Part shown: positions 1-5,453 of the stretch, piece after piece
Position numbering within the stretch: the first letter of the stretch is position 1
How the letters are laid out: every line of letters starts with the position of its first letter
From: Chloroflexota bacterium
GTDB taxonomy: Bacteria > Chloroflexota > Dehalococcoidia > RBG-13-53-26
Reading direction: 5' to 3'
Length of the DNA stretch: 7,809 nt
Assembly (NCBI GenBank): GCA_030616195.1
Contig: JAUWXW010000065.1
Coordinates: forward strand, 1-7,809
Made by a program: the position numbers and the translations under genes
The notes under the pieces: generated by a model
What the model saw: the letters and a program-made list of their open reading frames with translations, nothing else
Database searches by the model: none
Told to the model about the DNA's origin: nothing

Positions 1-716
1 CCCGAGGCAATGTTGTAGACGTTTCCCACCTGGCCTTTACAAGCCGTCAGGTAAATTGCGGAGCAGTTATCATCCACGTATAGCCAGTCTCTCACGTTAA
101 GTCCATCGCCATACAGAGGTAGGGGTTTGTCGCGGATGGCATTGGTGACGAACAACGGTATTAGCTTCTCCGGATATTGCCGAGGACCAAGATTGTTCGA
201 ACTGCGAGTTATCAACACTGGCAGACCGTAAGTCCTGTAATAGGCGCTGACCAGAAGATCAGCGCCTGCCTTACTCGCAGAGTAAGGGGAGGAGGGGGCA
301 AGAGCTGCTTCTTCCCCGAAGGAACCGTGTTCTGTGCTACCGTAGACTTCGTCTGTGGAAATCTGAACAAATCTCCCCACCTGATACTTTCTGGCCGCAT
401 TGAGGAGAGTCAGCGTTCCCTTTACGTCGGTCTCCACAAATTCCTCAGCGCTTAGAATACTTCTATCCACGTGAGTCTCAGCAGCAAAATTGAAGACAAA
501 TTGACAGCCATCTATTGTGCCTTCAACATCTTCTTGGCAACAAATATCTCCCCGTACAAAATCGATCCGGTGTTTGATGTCCTCCAGGTTCTCCAATCTA
601 CCGCTGTAGGTTAGTTTGTCCAGAATGACTATCTCCCAATCACGGTTTATGTTTAGGAGATAATGAACGAAATTGCTTCCGATAAACCCGGCGCCGCCGG
701 TTACTAGAACTCGCAT
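1..716 (-). CDS. rfbB: dTDP-glucose 4,6-dehydratase (RmlB/RfbB), C-terminus cut by window edge
   Basis: Cytoplasmic NAD-dependent dehydratase of the extended short-chain dehydrogenase family. It converts dTDP-glucose to dTDP-4-keto-6-deoxyglucose, the second step towards dTDP-L-rhamnose and other deoxysugars. Translating the minus strand from the ATG at 716-714 gives 238 codons open to the left edge; the family is about 320-350 residues, so roughly the last third is missing. Visible features are the NAD-binding TGGAGFIGSN (residues 6-15), FAAETHVDRS (78-86 region), the catalytic triplet T121-D122-E123 followed by VYG, the Y145-xxx-K149 pair in PYSASK, the substrate-site stretch RSSNNLGPRQYPEKLIPL (171-188), and RDWLYVDD (209-216). 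All key residues are intact. The start lies 9 nt after the stop of the thymidylyltransferase gene, so the two are probably co-transcribed. The Shine-Dalgarno site is poor (TAGGT), which suggests translational coupling. The family call is near certain; the final sugar cannot be told. Confidence 0.96.
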   Translation of the reverse strand, partial: MRVLVTGGAGFIGSNFVHYLLNINRDWEIVILDKLTYSGRLENLEDIKHRIDFVRGDICCQEDVEGTIDGCQFVFNFAAETHVDRSILSAEEFVETDVKGTLTLLNAARKYQVGRFVQISTDEVYGSTEHGSFGEEAALAPSSPYSASKAGADLLVSAYYRTYGLPVLITRSSNNLGPRQYPEKLIPLFVTNAIRDKPLPLYGDGLNVRDWLYVDDNCSAIYLTACKGQVGNVYNIAS

Positions 717-725
717 CGTCCGAAC

Positions 726-1805
726 CTACAGCTGAATGCTGGAGTGATCGCCTATCACCAACTTGGGTCCATTTGGGAGCATTTTAGAAGAGGTTATTGT
801 AGAGTATCTTCCAATCAAGCTATCTACTATCCTTTTCCCAAACTCAATCCTCGTGTCACCGATGACTATGGAAGATTCTACCTCGCCTCCAATGACAGTG
901 GTATTGTCTCCGATGGACGTAAAGGGGCCTATATACGCCGAGCTTATGTTGCAGTTCTCACCAATCACTAGGGGGCCCCTGAGAACACTCGCTCCCCTGA
1001 TCACACTGCCCTTTCCGATCCTGATATGTCCCAATAAACGAGCTGTTTCTTCCACCTCACCTTGTATATCTGAAGAATGCAGCTCGCTGAGTATCATGTG
1101 ATTCGCTCTTAAGATTGCTTCGGCATCCCCGGTATCATCCCACCAGGAATCGGTGGCATAGGATAGCACACTTTGGTTTTTGGAGAGGAGGATTTCGCGG
1201 ATAGCGTGGGTGATTTCCAGTTCGCCTCTCTGGGAAGGTCTTATCTTCTCAATCGCCTCGAATATGGATGGTCTGAATAGGTATATGCCGGTGATTATGT
1301 AATCACTTTTGGGGTTCTCAGGTTTCTCCTCAATATCCACTACCTCTCCCTTCTCGTTCAAGGTAGCCACCCCGTATTTCCAGGGCTCTTGCACTTTGGT
1401 CAGTACTATGGCTGCATCGTGTGAACACTGTTGAAAATCCTGTACATACTTGACTATCCCGCCCATCAGTATGTTGTCGCCAAGATAGACGACGAACGGC
1501 TCCCCTCCCATATAATCCTTGGCACAATAGACGGCGTGGGCCAGCCCGCGAGGCTTATCTTGCTCGATATAGGTTATTTCGGCCCCCCACCTTGAGCCAT
1601 CCCCTATGGCATTTATCAGCATACCTATTCTTTCTTCTGTATGCCCGACGATTACGCCTATTTGCGCAATTCCAGCTTCCACCAGGGATTCGATGGCATA
1701 GAACACTACTGGCTTGTTAGCTATGGGAATGAGCTGCTTTACTTCGGTATAAGTAAGAGGTCGTGCCCTTTTCCCTAAGCCACCAGCGAGAATCAGTCCT
1801 TTCAT
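726..1805 (-). CDS. rfbA: Glucose-1-phosphate thymidylyltransferase, long form with C-terminal left-handed beta-helix
   Basis: Nucleotidyltransferase expected to join glucose-1-phosphate and dTTP into dTDP-glucose, the substrate of the next gene. At 359 residues it matches the long RmlA type rather than the ~290-residue enterobacterial enzyme. The N-terminal Rossmann-like domain (1 to ~240) shows ILAGGLGKRARPLT (5-18), K23, YLGDN with the probable metal ligand D110, EEKP (159-162), RGELEITHAI (193-202) and WWDDTGD with D224. From about 255 to 359 there are hexapeptide-like repeats (IRIGKGSVI, LVIGENCNI, SIVIGDTRI) of a left-handed beta-helix. Some signature positions differ from the usual GxGTRLRPLTxxxPK and ELEITD. 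The family contains related enzymes, so another sugar-1-phosphate or nucleotide is possible, but the adjacent dehydratase favours dTDP-glucose. The start is supported by AGAGAGGA 5 nt upstream. Confidence 0.93.
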   Translation of the reverse strand: MKGLILAGGLGKRARPLTYTEVKQLIPIANKPVVFYAIESLVEAGIAQIGVIVGHTEERIGMLINAIGDGSRWGAEITYIEQDKPRGLAHAVYCAKDYMGGEPFVVYLGDNILMGGIVKYVQDFQQCSHDAAIVLTKVQEPWKYGVATLNEKGEVVDIEEKPENPKSDYIITGIYLFRPSIFEAIEKIRPSQRGELEITHAIREILLSKNQSVLSYATDSWWDDTGDAEAILRANHMILSELHSSDIQGEVEETARLLGHIRIGKGSVIRGASVLRGPLVIGENCNISSAYIGPFTSIGDNTTVIGGEVESSIVIGDTRIEFGKRIVDSLIGRYSTITSSKMLPNGPKLVIGDHSSIQL

Positions 1806-1810
1806 AGTAG

Positions 1811-1818
1811 TCCTCTCT
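1811..1818 (-). promoter_or_regulatory. Shine-Dalgarno site of the thymidylyltransferase gene
   Basis: Read on the minus strand this is AGAGAGGA, 5 nt before the ATG at 1805-1803. It fixes the start of the long RmlA protein and argues that the first gene of this pair is translated independently of anything upstream. Confidence 0.7.
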
Positions 1819-1836
1819 GACTCAACGAGTATTGAT

Positions 1837-1858
1837 CAAGATCAGGTTGGCCTTCTTG
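1837..1858 (-). other. Hairpin in the leader of the thymidylyltransferase gene
   Basis: On the plus strand CAAGA and AGG (1837-1841, 1844-1846) pair with CCT and TCTTG (1851-1858), with a two-base bulge and a TTGG loop, giving 8 pairs. It lies about 30 nt before the thymidylyltransferase start. There is no U-run next to it, so it is not an intrinsic terminator. It may be chance or a weak leader structure. Confidence 0.2.
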
Positions 1859-2037
1859 CATACGACAACAGAAGAAATGGGCAAAGGCGACTTCAGTGTG
1901 CTCGGCACTCACACCCTTTCCGCGCATGTCCAGCCTTCCGTGCCCCAATGCTCTTGAATTCTGTCTCCTAGTGCTACGGTCCACAAAGGGCAGGTGGGGA
2001 AATCGCAGCAGCCTAAGGCATTATTCGCCATTGCGAC

Positions 2038-2050
2038 ATTGTAATACAAT
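2038..2050. promoter_or_regulatory. Perfect 13-bp palindrome, possible operator or shared -10 element
   Basis: ATTGTA-A-TACAAT is an exact inverted repeat centred on 2044. Each arm reads TACAAT on its own strand, one mismatch from the TATAAT consensus, so the site could be a two-way -10 element or a binding site for a dimeric regulator over the leftward promoter. It lies in the most AT-rich part of the divergent region. No regulator gene is in the window. Confidence 0.35.
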
Positions 2051-2067
2051 TATTGCATAGGGGGCAA
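2038..2067 (-). promoter_or_regulatory. Candidate leftward promoter for the rfbA-rfbB pair
   Basis: On the minus strand TTGCCC (2067-2062) and TACAAT (2043-2038) are 18 nt apart. Transcription would begin near 2031 and leave a leader of about 225 nt. The -10 box is good and the -35 box is mediocre. The -10 lies inside the 13-bp palindrome. Confidence 0.28.
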
Positions 2068-2079
2068 CATACAAAACGC

Positions 2080-2108
2080 TTCAGGAAACAAGAAGAGGCT
2101 GATATAAT
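2080..2108 (+). promoter_or_regulatory. Candidate rightward promoter for the flippase gene
   Basis: A consensus TATAAT (2103-2108) lies 17 nt after TTCAGG (2080-2085), a weak -35 match. The start point would be near 2115, leaving a leader of about 55 nt. The box overlaps the ATG of the short frame at 2107, so a transcript from here would not carry that frame. Confidence 0.38.
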
Positions 2109-2169
2109 GGGTAAGATTACTTTGCTGGGTTATCAGATCTTAGCCATAAGGGCTCCCTTCGCAGCTTGA
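2107..2169 (+). CDS. Possible 20-codon leader ORF abutting, and in frame with, the flippase
   Basis: ATG at 2107 opens 20 codons (MGKITLLGYQILAIRAPFAA) ending in TGA at 2167-2169, directly followed by the flippase ATG at 2170 in the same frame. AGAGG (2094-2098) lies 8 nt before it, a better ribosome binding site than anything in front of the flippase ATG. It could act as a coupling leader peptide. It matches no known leader, and its ATG overlaps the best TATAAT box, so it can be translated only from a transcript that starts further upstream. It may be chance. Confidence 0.18.
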   Translation: MGKITLLGYQILAIRAPFAA

Positions 2170-3642
2170 ATGACAAACCACAAAGCAGGCAACAGCATGG
2201 GTAGGGGAACACTCTACCTGACGATTGCGCATGTGTTTTTTCTTGGTGGCAGCTATGCTATCCACTTTGGGCTGGGACGCAAATTAGGGGTTGAGACTTA
2301 TGGTGACTACGGCGTGATATTGGCTTTGATGACTACAGTCAATCTATTGTTGACCACAGGTTTCCCCCAAGGTGCTTCCAAGCATATCGCTGAGGATAAT
2401 GCCAACTTCAGCAGCATTGTGAGAAGCTCGAGAAAGGTCCAGTTGGTGCTTTCGATGTTGATTTTTGCCCTTTATCTTGGCCTGGCTGGCCCTATTGCCA
2501 ATCTGCTCAACGACCCTGATTTGACCCCCTATATCAGGCTTTCAGCGTTCGTCATCCCTTTCTACGCACTTTATGCTATGTATAGCGAGGGTTATCTCAA
2601 CGGTCTAAGGGAGTTCGGCAAGCAGGCCAAGACAATGGCTGTTAGCTCCGTAGCTAAGGTGGGAATGGTCTTCACCTTTGTTTTGCTACTAGGGCTGGAT
2701 GTCGAGGGTGCAATCCTGGGGTATCTCCTCGCTGCTGTGGTTGGTTGGATACTTGGCTGGAGGTACTTAGGACCTGTGGCAAAAAGCTCCGCGGACTTTG
2801 AGGTGAGCAAGCTAATAAGGTTTGGGGTCCCAGCGACGCTATTCTCTGCCATGCTTGTGCTGATTATGAACATCGACCTGTATGCTGTGAAAGCTATTGT
2901 CGCCGTGGATGCCGAGACTAGCTACTATACATCGGCGACTACTATAGCCAAAGTGCCCTATTTCATCTTTGGGGGGTTGGCCGCAGCCTTATTGCCGTCA
3001 ATTTCCAGGGCGACGTCTGCAAATGATCTCAAGCTTATAGCCAGTTACATCAACCAGTCCATGCGATATATGCTGCTGTTATTGATACCAGGGGTTCTGA
3101 TCCTAAGCGCTACCTCACATGATTTGGTCTCCCTGGTTTATGGCTCTGACTTTGTCGAGGCGGGCAGTCCGTTGCGCATCCTGGTGTTCGGGCTTGCCTG
3201 CCTGGCTGTGTTCTTCGTGCTGGCACATATAATGATGGGAGACGGTAAAACAAATGTTGCCTTCGGGATGGCCTCATCCTTAGTGGCAATAGACATTATC
3301 CTGAACGTTGTCCTGGTACCAAGATATGGATTGACGGGGGCTGCCTGGGCAACAACCGTCGCATCATTGATTGGCATGATTGTGGCGGCTGTCTATATAC
3401 TTAGACGGTTCAAGGCTTTAGTCAGTATCAGGTCTTTCATCAAAATCTGCCTGGCTTCGATTGCGGTATATTTCATAGCCCTTCAATTCTCGCTTTCACC
3501 TTCCCTATTGCCACTTGTCTATGTTGGCTTGTTCGGAATATATTTCGGTCTATTGTTGCTGATGAAAGAGTTCAGCAAGGAAGACGTGGAAACTTTCAAG
3601 CGGATTATCCCGTTAACCAGGTTCAGTGAAATAAGGGAATAG
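2170..3642 (+). CDS. Wzx-type polysaccharide flippase (MOP superfamily membrane transporter)
   Basis: Inner-membrane protein of 490 residues, expected to flip lipid-linked oligosaccharide units across the membrane. The sequence has 12-14 hydrophobic spans (for example ~16-34, 46-64, 90-113, 160-176, 180-199, 298-315, 336-355, 368-384, 390-410, 425-440 and 447-465), the length and pattern of the polysaccharide-biosynthesis/Wzx family. Family-like stretches are YGDYGVILAL (44-53), FGVPATLFSAMLVLIMNIDLY (218-238) and, in the C-terminal half, LNVVLVPRYGLTGAAWATT (378-396), typical of Wzx and MurJ relatives. It lies divergent from the deoxysugar genes and upstream of a ligase/polymerase-like gene, which supports a role in glycan export rather than MurJ or drug efflux. 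Start choice is uncertain: the ATG at 2170 has no good Shine-Dalgarno site, and a second in-frame ATG is at 2197. An in-frame TGA directly precedes 2170. Substrate unknown. Confidence 0.88.
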   Translation: MTNHKAGNSMGRGTLYLTIAHVFFLGGSYAIHFGLGRKLGVETYGDYGVILALMTTVNLLLTTGFPQGASKHIAEDNANFSSIVRSSRKVQLVLSMLIFALYLGLAGPIANLLNDPDLTPYIRLSAFVIPFYALYAMYSEGYLNGLREFGKQAKTMAVSSVAKVGMVFTFVLLLGLDVEGAILGYLLAAVVGWILGWRYLGPVAKSSADFEVSKLIRFGVPATLFSAMLVLIMNIDLYAVKAIVAVDAETSYYTSATTIAKVPYFIFGGLAAALLPSISRATSANDLKLIASYINQSMRYMLLLLIPGVLILSATSHDLVSLVYGSDFVEAGSPLRILVFGLACLAVFFVLAHIMMGDGKTNVAFGMASSLVAIDIILNVVLVPRYGLTGAAWATTVASLIGMIVAAVYILRRFKALVSIRSFIKICLASIAVYFIALQFSLSPSLLPLVYVGLFGIYFGLLLLMKEFSKEDVETFKRIIPLTRFSEIRE

Positions 3643-3693
3643 GGGACCGGATGTTGCATTTAGTTGCCCAGCGTGCATACTAATAGGGTGACA

Positions 3694-3700
3694 GAAGGAG
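3694..3700 (+). promoter_or_regulatory. Strong Shine-Dalgarno site of the DUF1616-like gene
   Basis: GAAGGAG ends 8 nt before the ATG at 3709. It is the clearest sign that the 110-codon frame downstream is translated. The 66-nt spacer after the flippase contains no terminator-like hairpin, so read-through from the flippase is likely. Confidence 0.75.
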
Positions 3701-3708
3701 CAGAATAA

Positions 3709-4041
3709 ATGGTCGTACTGGATGTGCTTAAAGCGGTTTTTGGTGGCATATTCATCCTATTCTTACCTGGCTTTATCTGGAGTTTTGTCTTTTTCTTCAA
3801 GAGGGAAATCGGTTGGGTAGAAAGGATAGCCCTATCAATAGGATTATCTATAGCTATAGTTCCCCTAACAGTTTTCTGGCTGAACTGGCTTTTCGATGTG
3901 AGGATAACGTTGCTGAATACCAGCCTTGCTGTGTGTGCTCTAATAGTTTTGCCTGCAGCATACCTTCTGGTGACAAGGCCGTCCCTGAGAGAAGAAGTGA
4001 TGGGAAGAATGAAGGCCCTGGTTAAAAGAGGAGGGGATTAG
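3709..4041 (+). CDS. Small membrane protein resembling the N-terminal part of DUF1616 proteins
   Basis: A 110-residue protein of unknown function with three clear hydrophobic spans (about 8-30, 38-60 and 68-88) and a basic, glycine-rich tail (KALVKRGGD). FLPGFIWSFVFF (18-29) and WVERIALSIGLSIAIVPL (36-53) resemble the start of DUF1616 membrane proteins, where an LPGY/LPGF turn after the first span is followed by an 'ERxALSxGLSxAI' second span. DUF1616 proteins are usually much longer, so this is either a naturally short relative or a gene that has lost its 3' part. No matching continuation is obvious in the 260 nt that follow. It has a strong ribosome binding site and sits between the flippase and the ligase-like gene, so a role in surface-glycan assembly is a guess from position. 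Confidence 0.72.
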   Translation: MVVLDVLKAVFGGIFILFLPGFIWSFVFFFKREIGWVERIALSIGLSIAIVPLTVFWLNWLFDVRITLLNTSLAVCALIVLPAAYLLVTRPSLREEVMGRMKALVKRGGD

Positions 4042-4141
4042 GCAGGCGCTTCGGCGGAGAAAGTACCAGGAGTCCAGCCCTTGACAGCCTCTAATCCTTC
4101 CGGGTGGATCACCTTGTTCCTTCGCTCGCCTTCGCTTGTCT

Positions 4142-4160
4142 CTTGCCCACAGCAGGCAAG
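4142..4160 (+). other. Hairpin in the spacer before the ligase-like gene
   Basis: CTTGCC (4142-4147) and GGCAAG (4155-4160) form a perfect 6-bp stem with a 7-nt loop. The sequence after it (TTATGTATC) is not a U-run, so intrinsic termination is unlikely. Confidence 0.25.
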
Positions 4161-4262
4161 TTATGTATCAATCCAAATCGGGTGTCGGCCAGCAATAGGC
4201 AATGGCGATAACCTTCCATGAGACTCCAGCCACGCTGTCTACTGAACGACCTTGCCCCCAGG

Positions 4263-4291
4263 TTGCAAAAGTGAGTTGGTGGCATTATCAT
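4263..4291 (+). promoter_or_regulatory. Candidate promoter giving a near-leaderless ligase transcript
   Basis: TTGCAA (4263-4268) and TATCAT (4286-4291) are exactly 17 nt apart, matching the -35 and -10 consensus at 4 of 6 and 5 of 6 positions. The expected start point near 4298 is only a few bases before the ATG at 4302. That would explain why the gene has no Shine-Dalgarno site. Confidence 0.35.
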
Positions 4292-4301
4292 ACTTCCAAT
4301 T

Positions 4302-5447
4302 ATGTGTGCTAGCTTGCACCGTTCAAAACTGCAAGGCTGGCTCTATTCCCTTTTGGCTTCCTCTAAGTTCAAGGCTGCTCGCCAAGGCCTTGAGAGGAGC
4401 GCCGACTTCCTGCTCAATATTGAGCCGCTGTGGGTGTTGACAGCCGCTGCACTGGTTTTCTTCTCTTACCTTCTCCGCTTGGGAACGTCTCTCCCCTGGA
4501 TATGGCTGGCAATGGCTTTCCTCCCCTTTCCCCTGCGGCGAATACGCCAGGGTCGCCTCAGATTGAGCACCCCTCTTGACCTTCCCATCTCTTTATTCAT
4601 GGCGGGTGCCTTGTTCGGGTTGATTGTCTCGCCAAGATTTGGCCTCAGTCTGGGAGCTTTCCAATGTATGCTGGCAGCCTCCCTCTTCTATTATTCATGG
4701 GTCAACCATCCCCACCTGGCTACCTTGATGAAGTGGCTCATAGTTGCAGTTCTTTTATCTGTGCTGGCGCATGCCATTTATTCCACCTCTGGTTCTTTGG
4801 CAGGTACACACCATGGTTTAGCGTTATCTCTGACTATTATTGCCTGCGTCTGCATCGGCGTAGCCATATTCAGCCAGGGAACCAAGGTAAGAGTAACCGC
4901 TGGGTTTGTTGGCCTGTCCCTTTTTATTGCAGCCCTTTTCATAGTAGGGGAATCTGTGCCGCGCTTTTTCACTGGGGAAACCATAAGTGGAAGGATGGAT
5001 CGCTGGGAGACCACTGTTGAATTGCTGAAGGATTCTCCCTTCACCGGCCTTGGTCTGAGCTGCTGGGGTCTGGTCTACCATGGGACTGAAGTCCTCACTC
5101 ACCCGACCAACGTCCACAATTCCTATCTTGAGCTCTATGCGAATACTGGCATCCTCGGAGCATTAGCTCTTGTCGTCTTGTTGATTATAGGCTGCAAGCT
5201 TGCCTGGGATATTATCAGGTCTCCAAGAAATCACCCCTGGTATGGATTCGGCGTCGGCGTCCTGCTTGCCTGCGTAGCCACGCTCCTTGTTGGTGTAGTG
5301 GAAAATTCCCCTATGGGATTGCCATTGGTGGGCACCGATGACTATCGTTATATCGTCTCACCGGCACCCTGGGTGCTGGGGGGCCTCCTGGTAAGCGCTC
5401 ACCGGTTGATATGCCAGACAGATGAGTGCTATGATAGGGAACGCTAA
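4302..5447 (+). CDS. O-antigen ligase/polymerase-like membrane protein (Wzy_C family)
   Basis: Integral membrane protein of 381 residues, probably a GT-C-fold glycan ligase or polymerase that joins lipid-linked oligosaccharides on the outer face of the membrane. About nine or ten hydrophobic spans are visible (around 43-60, 64-78, 94-110, 116-133, 143-160, 172-190, 197-215, 283-301, 313-332, 353-368). The diagnostic part is the periplasmic loop: SGRMDRWETTVELLKDSPFTG (229-249), then HPTNVHNSYLELYANTGILG (267-286), with R231/R234 and H272 at the positions expected for conserved ligase Arg and His residues. The usual transmembrane pair with a serine-arginine-glycine motif before the loop is not visible (residues 165-220), so the protein looks shortened. 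The nearest upstream in-frame stop is at 4272-4274, and the only ordinary start before the hydrophobic core is ATG 4302, without a Shine-Dalgarno site. Ligase versus Wzy polymerase cannot be decided. Confidence 0.82.
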   Translation: MCASLHRSKLQGWLYSLLASSKFKAARQGLERSADFLLNIEPLWVLTAAALVFFSYLLRLGTSLPWIWLAMAFLPFPLRRIRQGRLRLSTPLDLPISLFMAGALFGLIVSPRFGLSLGAFQCMLAASLFYYSWVNHPHLATLMKWLIVAVLLSVLAHAIYSTSGSLAGTHHGLALSLTIIACVCIGVAIFSQGTKVRVTAGFVGLSLFIAALFIVGESVPRFFTGETISGRMDRWETTVELLKDSPFTGLGLSCWGLVYHGTEVLTHPTNVHNSYLELYANTGILGALALVVLLIIGCKLAWDIIRSPRNHPWYGFGVGVLLACVATLLVGVVENSPMGLPLVGTDDYRYIVSPAPWVLGGLLVSAHRLICQTDECYDRER

Positions 5448-5453
5448 GAGTCG

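Larger units (their letters stand above)
1806..2169. other. 364-nt divergent intergenic region
   Basis: This stretch separates the leftward sugar-nucleotide genes from the rightward flippase gene, so it must hold promoters for both directions. Its half near the flippase (about 2020-2110) is AT-rich and carries the promoter-like boxes and palindrome listed separately. The half near the thymidylyltransferase would be a leader of about 220 nt and contains one hairpin. A 60-codon minus-strand frame with a GTG start (1984-1802) has no ribosome binding site and no protein-like composition, so I do not call it a gene. No tRNA or known riboswitch shape was recognised. Confidence 0.7.
4042..4301 (+). 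other. 260-nt spacer between the DUF1616-like and ligase-like genes
   Basis: No protein-like frame is visible on either strand; the 60-codon minus-strand frame at 4291-4109 lacks family features. It holds a hairpin (4142-4160) and promoter-like boxes directly in front of the ligase-like gene (4263-4291). It is much longer than the other gaps on the plus strand between 2170 and 6851 (66 and 6 nt), so it may mark a lost gene segment or a separate promoter. Confidence 0.6.

Noticed and set aside
177..455. 92-codon plus-strand frame at the left end
   Set aside because: It lies entirely antisense to the dTDP-glucose dehydratase, whose catalytic motifs are intact in the other strand.
1802..1984. 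60-codon minus-strand frame whose TGA overlaps the thymidylyltransferase ATG
   Set aside because: GTG start, no ribosome site, odd composition with many Arg, His and Gln, and no family features. The overlap alone is weak evidence.
3654..3680. TTGCAT with CATACT/TACTAA as a promoter for the DUF1616-like gene
   Set aside because: Both boxes are weak and the gene can be read from the flippase transcript, with only 66 nt between them and no terminator.
4081..4109. Perfect -35 box TTGACA at 4081
   Set aside because: No acceptable -10 box lies 16-18 nt downstream (GTGGAT at 17 nt).
4101..4115. Sequence GGGTGGATCACCT resembles the 3' end of 16S rRNA (GGCTGGATCACCTCC)
   Set aside because: The match is only about a dozen bases, lacks the CC of the anti-Shine-Dalgarno end, and nothing rRNA-like surrounds it. 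Taken as chance.
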